Source of the DNA: Glomus cerebriforme
Taxonomy: Eukaryota; Glomeromycota; Glomeromycetes; Glomerales; Glomeraceae
DNA length: 28,738 nt
Assembly: GCA_003550305.1 (NCBI GenBank)
Contig: QKYT01000235.1
Span: 76,642-105,379 of the forward strand
Direction: 5' to 3'
Made by a program: the position numbers and the translations under genes. This document shows positions 21,167 to 28,738 of the stretch, in pieces (the stretch's first letter is position 1; each line of letters opens with the position of its first letter). A model generated the notes under the pieces. It was not told where the DNA came from and ran no database searches. It was given only the letters and a program-made list of their open reading frames with translations.

Positions 21167-21530
21167 ACAGTATAAGGAAGTTAAGAGGGAGTTTAAAAGG
21201 AGTAGTATTTAATAGTTCATTTTAGAGAGGAAGTTTAAAAGGAGTAGTGAAAGTTTAAAGAGAATATTTTATCTTCATTTTAGAAAGTTAGGAGTAGTCT
21301 TTAAAAGTTCATTTTAGAGGGAAATATTATAGTAGTCTTCATTTTAGAAGTAGTCTTTAAAAGTTCATTTTAAAGGAAATATTGGAGTAGAGAAAGTCAG
21401 GAGTAGTCTTTAAAATGTTCATTTTAGAGAGATCTTCAGGAATAGTCTTTTAAAAGTTTCTTTTAGAGAGGAAGTTTAGTCTTCATTTTAGAGAGAAGGT
21501 TAGGAGTAGTCTTAAAAGTTCAAGTCTTTA
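21167..21530. repeat. Degenerate minisatellite of AGGAGTAGTCTTTAAAAGTT-type units
   Basis: The words GGAGTAGT, CTTTAAAAGTT and TTCATTTTAGAGAG recur about eight times with variable spacing (roughly 40-55 bp per unit) and partial units. It is strongly purine-biased on the plus strand. There is no open frame. Similar pyrimidine-rich sequence (ACTCCCTTTAAATTCC) occurs reversed near 28392. Confidence 0.75.
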
Positions 21531-22486
21531 AGTGAAAAATAAGGAAAATAAAAATATGGGTATTTATATAATTAAGAATTTAAAAATGAGTCAAAATTAT
21601 AAAGTATAATAATAAATTAAGCATGATGAGTCACGTCATTATGTTTTGATACTTATGGAAAAATTTAATAAATTGTATCATATTTTATACTTTTTTATGC
21701 GTCACACAAAGATGATTTTGTTATTTATTCACATGAAAAATTTCCTATTTGTTCTATTTGTTGATGACTCATGATTTTTCTAATTAATAGATTATGCATG
21801 ATCGAAATTTTCACGTTATAAATTTATAATATTACAAAAACTGAGATATAAAAATCCTATTGGTTTTACTAAACTTTTGAGGTAAATAAATTGATCTAAA
21901 CTTTAATTAAATAAATAGATTAACGGTTGAAAAATGAAAATATATTATACTATTTCTCACTTGAATAATGTAAAGACTTATAATTTAGGTATAATAATAA
22001 CAATAAAATTTGTTAATTTTACATTGTTTTATAAATATTGTCATTTCACTAATCATATAACTACATTTATTAATAATTGTCCTTTCATTGAAAGTATGAA
22101 TAACGAAAAATAGTAATTACTTTGTAATTTCACGAGATTATTTCACAGTTAACAAATCAACTTGAAAAGATTTAAAGTAATCCACCCAATTATAATATTG
22201 CATTTACGTAATACCAAAATTTATGGCGCAGAAATAATTTTAACCTATAAAATATTAATATGATTATATGAATTTTTCTAAAAAAAGTATTATGGCGGAC
22301 ACCATAGATGAATCCATTAATTAGTTAACTAACCTATTTAATAACCACCGAAATTGGGTGGCTTGTCGATCAGCACTAATATAATATAAAGTTTCGGATT
22401 ACCCAATTTATCAAAGGTTCTTTCGTAGTTCTTCTTGTATTTTGTTGTCAACTAACTTTGACCATTTTAGAAAGAAAGAAAGAAAA

Positions 22487-23741
22487 ATGGGTTATCCAAA
22501 ATATGATGGGACTATTCATCCAGACGAATGGATAAAACTTTTACAACAATATGGTTATGGTGATGATAATATTAGTCATGTTATATCATTAATAGACTAT
22601 ACTATCAAACTCCCAACTGGAATCTATAATATTGAACAACTTCATAATGCACTTAAAGAGGATATTTCTTTTACAATATTTAAAAATACAAATAAAAGAA
22701 AATTACAATCATTAAACTATATTCCTGAAAGTAAAGGTGGTAATACTTCAGAATTTATTTTAAATTTTCGTAAATTATGTTATAATGCTGAAATTAATGA
22801 TATAGAAGAACAAAAGAAATATCTTTATAAATCACTTGCAGGTAATAATCATTATAACATTCTTTTAACTGAATTCTATAAGAAAATGGAAAATATCGAT
22901 TCAATGGTTGAATTAATTAAAGAATTTGAAGAATTTGTTACGGAAGAAACAAATTTAATTAGAAATGGGTCTATTATAGCTTTAAAACATGTTCCTACAG
23001 GAAAATATTTAAGCTCAATTGATAATTTATTTTATAAAACGGGAACCGGAACTCAACTGGTAATTTTTTTTTTTATAGTTGTAAAATTTATTTATATTTT
23101 TAAATAATTCACATCTTTTTTACGTAAATAATTTTAGGTTTTTGCAGGCAGTTTAGATTTATGGACAATAAAATTTGATAAAGTATTAGCTAATTACACC
23201 AATAATTTAATAACTTTACAACACGTCGCATCTAATAAATTTCTCGGGATTTACGGTGAATACAAATCACCGTCAACTGAGTGTTCAGAAGGTAATAAAT
23301 TCAATGATATTTTTTCAAAGTATAATTTATTTAACTAATAATACTTCAATATTTTACTTATTTTTTTTTTAGTGAGTTGTAATAATTTTTTAAATAATAA
23401 TTATTGGGGCGAGAAATGGAAATTTAATAACAGTAAATTAAAAAATTATCGAGGATATTTAAAGTCAAATGATATCATTAATCTTAGCATTAAGAAAATG
23501 TATGTTAATGGTCAATATACTCAAAATGGTCCAGATACATTTTTACGTAGTCATGATGTTCAATTCACTGTTGGAAATGATGTTTTTCAAGAGGTTCTTT
23601 GTCATGACGAAAGATTGGGAGGAAATGATGAGGTAAGTAAATGGGTTCTATTTTATCTTTTATTATCTTAAAATGTATATGATAATAATATTAAATTTTA
23701 TCCCTTTTTAGTGGTGTATTGAACTTATTAAACAAGGTTAA
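22487..23741 (+). CDS. Capsid-like/MIR-domain protein, copy B (four exons, 338 aa)
   Basis: Manual splice: exons 22487-23059, 23138-23291, 23373-23632 and 23712-23741; introns 78, 81 and 79 bp, phases 0, 1, 0; frame intact to TAA. The ATG chosen gives MGYPKYDGTIHPDEW; upstream in-frame sequence lacks ATG. Exon 1 carries the capsid-like domain (YDGTIHPDEWIKLLQQYGYG, then KEDISFTIFKNTNKRKLQ, then FILNFRKLCYNAEINDIEEQ) and the first beta-trefoil module (GSIIALKHVPTGKYLSS). Exon 2 holds the second module (LITLQHVASNKFLGI) and is shorter than in the other copies (154 against 193 bp), through loss of loop codons. Exon 3 has the third (FLRSHDVQFTVGNDVFQEVL) and exon 4 ends NDEWCIELIKQG. It is the first gene of a three-gene head-to-tail array and the most diverged of the three. 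Confidence 0.88.
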
Positions 23742-24505
23742 ATTTTCATATAAATAGTATACGCGAAATATTAAAATTTGAAGGTATTTGATAAAAAAAA
23801 TTTATCTATAAGAAATTGGATTTAATAAATAGTAAAAATAAAATCCATTTGAACATTCATATTTTCAATTTTTTTAAATAAAATATATATTATTATTTGC
23901 AGTTTAAGATTATTTGCACATGACTTCACAGTATATCTCGATATAGAACTCATCCGTTCAATTAATGAGAATCTTTCAAAAATTTAAAAATCAGATATAG
24001 ATTGCGAATTAATAAAAATTTGCATCTCAGTATAGATACTGTAAAGATATATTAAAATTAGGTCGAAAATTTTTTATATTTTCTATTTTTGTCACCACTA
24101 TCTTGGTAATTTCGCATTATAATATTGAATTCTAAAATTTCTCACCACATATCCTGTCTGTTATTATATTCAAATGTTATCGTAGTACGGAAAGATGATA
24201 TCAAGAAGTTATTGTTCAAAGTGAAGCGAAGGACTATATAAAATGATTAGCTATTAAGGTCACGTGAAATTTTCGGTTGTCCGTACGCGTAAATTGACGT
24301 AAATTGACGAATTAAAATTGTTGTTTTGTCTGTTTTGATGTTACGTTGGACAATAACAATAAATAATGTCGCACAAATGGTTGATTGGTGAACATTGTTG
24401 AAAACGTTATTGTTTTGGTTGTTCGACATAAAAAAAATTTTTAAATTTCGGGAAATTTCTTTCTTTCTGCATCATCAAATTTCATTTTGAAATAATAAAA
24501 AAAAA
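23742..24505 (+). promoter_or_regulatory. Spacer B-C with heat-shock-element-like site
   Basis: At 24447-24459 the sequence TTC-GG-GAA-AT-TTC fits the three-unit heat-shock element spacing nTTCnnGAAnnTTCn, about 45 bp upstream of the ATG of copy C. A TATATAAAA at about 24235-24242 lies far upstream (265 bp). AAATTGACGT is repeated back-to-back near 24290-24310. A minus-strand frame at 24247-24429 has no recognisable features and I do not call it a gene. The site is a sequence match only. Confidence 0.3.
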
Positions 24506-25792
24506 ATGGATATTCCAAAATATGATGGAAGTATTCACCCAGATGAATGGTTAAATGATTTGCAAAAGTATTTTAGACTTAAACGAATTGAATTTTATTT
24601 GGATGATGCTATATCATTAGTAGATTTTAATATCAACCTCCCAACTGGAATTGATAATATTGAAAAACTTCGTAATGCACTTAAAGAAAATATTTTCTTT
24701 ACGGTATTTAAAAATACTAATAAAAGAAAATTACAATCATTAAAATATATTCCTGAAAGTAGAGGTGGTGATACTTCAAAATTTATTTTAAATTTTGTCA
24801 AATTATGTTATAATGCTGAAATTAATGATATAGAAGAACAAAAGGAATTTCTTTATAAATCACTTCCGATGAATCATTTTAATTTTATTTCAAATGAATC
24901 TTATAATAAAATGAAAAATGTAAATTCAATTAATGAATTAATTAAAGAATTTGAAGATATTGTTGCTGAAGAATCAATTTTAATTAAAAATGAATCTATT
25001 GTAGCTTTAAACCATGTAACTACAGGAAAATATTTAAGTTCGATTAAAAGTTTATGTTATACAACTGGAAGCAAGAAACAATTGGTATAATTTTTTTTTT
25101 ACATTTTGTAACCTTTAATTATCAGATTTTTATATAATTAATATTATGTATATACTTTAGGTTTTTGTAGGAGGTTCAGGGCCTGATCCAAATTCTTTAT
25201 GGAGAATTAAATTTAATAAAGAATTAGCAGTTTATGGCGATACTTCTATAACTTTACAACATATCAAAACTAATTACTCTCTTGGAATACGTCGTTATAA
25301 TTATTATTCTCGTTATCCTTGTTACAAATCTCCAGTAACTGAACATACAGAAGGTAATAAATTGAATTATATTTCTTTTTATATATTTAATCTATAACTA
25401 AGATATATTAATCTTTATCATTCTTAGTGAGTTGTTGTAATAATATAGGTATTCCATATTGGACTGAGAATTGGAAGTTTGATCATAGCAAATTACAAAA
25501 TCATCAAGGATATTTAAAATCAAATGATATCATTAATCTTAGCATTAATAAAGAATACAATAATAATGTAGATATATTTTTACGAAGTCATGACGTTCAA
25601 TTTACTATTGGAAATGATACTTTTCAAGAAGTTGTTTGTCACGGTGAAAGATTAGGAGGAAATGATGAAGTAAGTAAATTGATTAATTGATTTATTCTTT
25701 AAAATTATATTTAAATTATTAATCCTTTTTTTTTCTTTTAGTGGTGTATTAAACTTATTAAACAATATATTACTGCAGATATTTTTACTTGA
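24506..25792 (+). CDS. Capsid-like/MIR-domain protein, copy C (four exons, 354 aa)
   Basis: Manual splice: exons 24506-25084, 25161-25353, 25428-25669 and 25742-25792; introns 76, 74 and 72 bp, phases 0, 1, 0; frame intact to TGA. It begins MDIPKYDGSIHPDEW, the same start as copy A. Capsid-like landmarks are KNTNKRKLQSLKYIPESRGG and EEQKEFLYKSLPM. The beta-trefoil modules are ESIVALNHVTTGKYLSS, SITLQHIKTNYSLGI and IFLRSHDVQFTIGNDTFQEV, followed by NDEWCIKLIKQ. Compared with copy B the C-terminus is extended by a few residues (YITADIFT), shared in form with copy D. No signal peptide or membrane segment is visible. Confidence 0.9.
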
Positions 25793-26226
25793 TTTAATAA
25801 TGATTAACTATAATTGTTGAGAAAATTGACTCTGAAATTTTTCTTACAAATCGAAAATAGATAAAATTTTAATTTAATAAAAATCGACCTTTGAAAAAGT
25901 TGGGAATTTTAAAACTTATTTCAATTGTTTGGTACACTTACTTTATTAATAAAAAATTATAAATATTTTCATCTTTTAATTCATTGAAATGTGTAATTTC
26001 ATTATGATTTTTAGTAATATAGTGAATCGGTTGTGTGACGGCGCTAATTAATTTGAGGCTTGTTACCGGATATGGCGCAGTTGCAACGTAATAAATTGTC
26101 GAAAACCGGAATTATTTGTTGTTATTCGATATAAAATTTGAAATTTCGGAAAAATTAAGACCGAAGTGCAATTTTATGTTCTTTCTAAAAACTTGCACTT
26201 TTTTCGCACGATTTTGATTAAAAAAA
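25793..26226 (+). promoter_or_regulatory. Spacer C-D with candidate TATA box
   Basis: The first 220 bp, the 3' flank of copy C, resembles the 3' flank of copy D, so it was part of the duplicated unit. A TATAAAA at 26130-26136 lies 91 bp before the ATG of copy D and is followed at 26140-26147 by GAA-AT-TTC, a two-unit heat-shock-like motif in the same GAAATTTCGG context as upstream of copy C. Sequence match only. Confidence 0.35.
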
Positions 26227-27537
26227 ATGGATTTTCCAAAATATGATGGAAATATTCATCCAGATGATTGGATAAACGATATTCAAAAATATTTTATACT
26301 TAAACCAATTAGTAATATCAATAATGATCGTTTGAAAGCTGCTATATTATCTGTAGATTTCAATATTTCACTTCCGACCGGAATTGATAATTATGAGAAA
26401 CTACGTAATGCACTTAAAGAAGATATTTCTTTTACGATATTTAAAAATACAAATAAAAGAAAATTACAATCATTAAAATATATTCCTGAAAATAGAGGTG
26501 GTGATACATCAAATTTTATATCAACTTTTCGTAAATTATGTTATAATGCTGAAATTAATGATATAGAAGTACAAAAGAAATATCTTTATAAATCACTTCC
26601 GATGAATTATTTTGATTCTATTTCAAATGAATTTAATAAGAAAATGAAAAATATAAATTCAATTAATGATTTAATTAAAGAATTTGAAGATTTTGTTATC
26701 GATTTATCAAATTTCATTATAAATGATTCTATTGTAGCTTTAAAACATATTGCTACAGGAAAATATTTAAGTTCGATTGAAAATTTATGCTATACAACTG
26801 GAAGTTGTACTCAATCGGTATGTTTTTACATTGTAATTAACCTTATATTTTAGAAACTTTATATAATTATTATATGACTTTAGGTTTTTGTAGGGAGTCC
26901 AGAGCCTGGTCCGAATTCTTTATGGAGAATTAAATTTAATAAAGAATTAGCAACTTGTGCCGATACTTCTATAACTTTACAACACATCAAATCTAATAAA
27001 TCTCTTGGAATAATTTATAATTCTTATTATACTATTTGTGATTATATCAAATCTCCATTAACTAGACATACAGAAGGTAGTAAATTTAATAATTTAATAA
27101 ATTTTTATTTTTTTAATTATTTAATTTATAATTAATTAAAGTAATATTAATAATTTTTAGTGAGTTGTAATGATATCAATAATATCCATGGATATTCAAA
27201 GTGGAGTGGGAATTGGAAGTTTAATCACAGTAAATTACAAAATCATCAAGGATATTTAAAATCAAATGATATTATTAATCTTAGCATTAATAAAGAATAT
27301 CAAAATGGTCCAGATGTATTTTTACGAAGTCATGACGTTCAATTTACTATTGGAAATGATACTTTCCAAGAAGTTGTTTGTCATAATGAAAGAATAGGAG
27401 GAAATGATGAAGTAAGCAAATTTAACTATTGTATTTTATTCATTAATAATATTTAAAATTATTAAGCAACTTTTTCTTTTTAGTGGTGTATTGAACTTTT
27501 TAAACAATACATTTGGACCGCTGATACTATTATTTGA
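26227..27537 (+). CDS. Capsid-like/MIR-domain protein, copy D (four exons, 362 aa)
   Basis: Manual splice: exons 26227-26817, 26884-27076, 27161-27411 and 27484-27537; introns 66, 84 and 72 bp, phases 0, 1, 0; frame intact to TGA. It begins MDFPKYDGNIHPDDWINDIQ. It is the closest relative of copy C: exon 2 has the same length (193 bp) and near-identical landmarks (PNSLWRIKFNKELA, SITLQHIKSNKSLGI), and exon 3 shares FLRSHDVQFTIGNDTFQEVV. The family insertion in the first domain is a few residues longer (PISNINNDRLKAA). The end is YIWTADTII. As with its paralogues, what is seen is a capsid-like helical domain and a MIR beta-trefoil; ligand, partner and function are unknown. Confidence 0.9.
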
Positions 27538-28448
27538 TTTAATTATTTAACGATAATAATAATAACAGATAATTAATTGGTTTGTATTTATTTAGTTGTT
27601 AAAAAAAATTAATTCTGACAATTTCTAACAAATCAAAATATTTATCTCGTCTTTAATTTAATAAACGATTTATATAGATCTTTGAAGAAATTAATTCGTT
27701 TTCAAGATTATTTCATTACATGTACTTTTATATTCAATATTTAATAAAAAAAATATGTAAACCTACTTTCGTCTTTAATTCATTCAAATGTATAAAATTT
27801 AATCCATTATTGTTTTAGTAATCGTAATGTTATATATCGCGTCAGTATCACTTGTAAATATCTAACTAATTTAGTGCAAGTATGCAAGATTGTACTTTAG
27901 TCATGAGAAATTTTGATTTTTATTTCTTAGAATATTTAGGGATGATCAATCACTGATAATTTACTGATAAAGAAAAAGAAAAAGTTTATTAAAATTATAA
28001 CCTTTTTACAACAATTTTGAATAATATAGTCATAATATAGGAATTTTTGGTTTTCTCAATCAGCATTTACGGATTTTGAATAATAGAAAGAAATCATGAG
28101 TCATTAGCAAACTATAGAAGCGAACAAATAGCATGATCGGAATTTTACGTGATATGATTTACATGCTTAATTTGACTCATTTTTATATTCTTAATATTTT
28201 TAATTATATAAATACCTACTTTTTTTTCAAAATTCCATATTATTTTCTAATTATCATATTAATGATTAAGTTGAAATTTCGATTATATTCAGTATATTCA
28301 AATACCCTTAGAGCTCATACACCTTATTTTAAAAGTACATTATCAACAAGATGGATTTCCTAAGTTTATTTTCTCTATCCTTTTTAATAACTACTCCCTT
28401 TAAATTCCTTCCTGACTTCCTTGTACTATATATGAGTCTTCCTCATCG
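27538..28448. other. 3' flank of the array
   Basis: The first 250 bp resembles the 3' flank of copy C (for example CTTTAATTTAATAAA and TCTTTAATTCATTCAAATGT words in the same order). Beyond that I see AT-rich sequence without genes. A plus-strand frame at 28133-28363 is low-complexity Ile/Phe/Tyr. The word ATGAGTCAT (28095-28103), a GCN4/AP-1-type site, also occurs as ATGACTCAT near 21766-21774; no regulatory claim is made. Confidence 0.4.
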
Positions 28449-28625
28449 TAGTGTTCCAATCCGTTAAGGCGTTATCCGGATTGTTTGACGGATATCCGTT
28501 ATCCGGCGGATAAACGGATGACGGATACATTAACGGATCGGATAAATCGGATGACGAATAATAACGGATCGGATATGTCGGATGACGGATAATAACGGAT
28601 TCATCCGACGGATATCCGACAATTT
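28449..28625. mobile_element. Probable end of a hAT-like element with subterminal CGGAT repeats
   Basis: TAGTGTTCCAATCCG at 28449 resembles a hAT terminal inverted repeat (CAGTGTT-type). It is followed by dense CGGATA/TATCCG words, including the palindrome CGGATATCCG near 28490 and again near 28609. Two 31-bp direct units starting TAACGGATCGGATA lie at 28531-28561 and 28562-28592. Such subterminal arrays are transposase-binding sites in hAT elements. The other end and any transposase would lie beyond the window. A minus-strand open frame through the repeats is an artefact. Confidence 0.5.
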
Positions 28626-28738
28626 TCAATTTTTTTTAAAAAAATAAACTACGTCCCGGCTGACTAGGCCTTCGTTATAAGCAAATTCATTAACGCATAT
28701 AACGAATTTTTCGGTATAGTCATATGACTTATCGATCT

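Larger units (their letters stand above)
17998..22486. other. Long gene-poor region
   Basis: About 4.5 kb between the MARVEL-like pair and the MIR-family array. It holds two short inverted-repeat elements (19246-19368 and 19679-19912), a possible small membrane-protein exon (19914-20027), a LINE-like relic (about 20540-20970) and a minisatellite (about 21167-21530). The rest (17998-19245 and 21531-22486) is AT-rich with no feature I can support. One unresolved base (N) is at 21085. Confidence 0.5.

Noticed and set aside
24247..24429. Minus-strand 60-codon frame between copies B and C
   Set aside because: No recognisable motif, no homology to neighbours, and it lies in the presumed promoter of copy C.
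28426..28629. Minus-strand frame of 67 codons rich in Tyr, Pro, Ser and Asp
   Set aside because: It is produced by the CGGAT subterminal repeats and has no independent coding evidence.
1..28738. tRNA genes, rRNA or CRISPR arrays
   Set aside because: No cloverleaf with a GGTTCGAATCC-type B box, no rRNA segment and no evenly spaced repeats with spacers were noticed on reading; a tRNA scan was not possible.

Overview
The window is an AT-rich, intron-rich nuclear eukaryotic segment. Short GT-AG introns (about 60-160 bp), long A/T runs, decayed protein-kinase/Sel1 genes, a decayed DIRS-type retrotransposon and a family of MIR-domain proteins together suggest a glomeromycete (arbuscular mycorrhizal) fungus of Rhizophagus type. 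That organism call is inference from gene style; there is no rRNA or other marker in the window. Single N characters at 17306 and 21085 mark unresolved assembly bases.

Layout: 305-1640 (+) is a dead kinase/Sel1-repeat gene. 2145-3426 (-) is the first of four four-exon genes that I could splice without any frame break; each encodes an N-terminal retrotransposon-capsid-like domain followed by a MIR beta-trefoil. 4009-6261 (+) is a seven-exon glycine-rich-domain (GRDP/DUF1399-type) gene with a Cys/Gly tail. 6991-8559 (-) is a single-exon membrane protein of 522 aa that I do not recognise. 9632-10010 (+) is the 5' part of a second dead kinase gene. 10440-13021 (+) is a decayed DIRS-like retrotransposon (RT, RNase H, tyrosine recombinase) followed by inverted-repeat arms to 13431.

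14788-15738 and 16974-17997 (both -) are a tandem pair of six-exon, four-helix MARVEL-like membrane proteins with the same intron phases. 18000-22486 is gene-poor and holds two short inverted-repeat elements, a possible small membrane-protein exon, a LINE-like relic and a degenerate minisatellite. 22487-27537 (+) is a tandem array of three more capsid-like/MIR genes. The last 300 bp look like the end of a hAT-like element with subterminal repeats.

The most interesting content is the capsid-like plus MIR family: four intact paralogues with conserved exon phases, plus one relic, next to retrotransposon debris. They look like a domesticated Gag-derived domain joined to a beta-trefoil. No operon-like cooperation among the other genes is implied by the sequence. 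Gene models are manual splices and have not been checked against transcripts.
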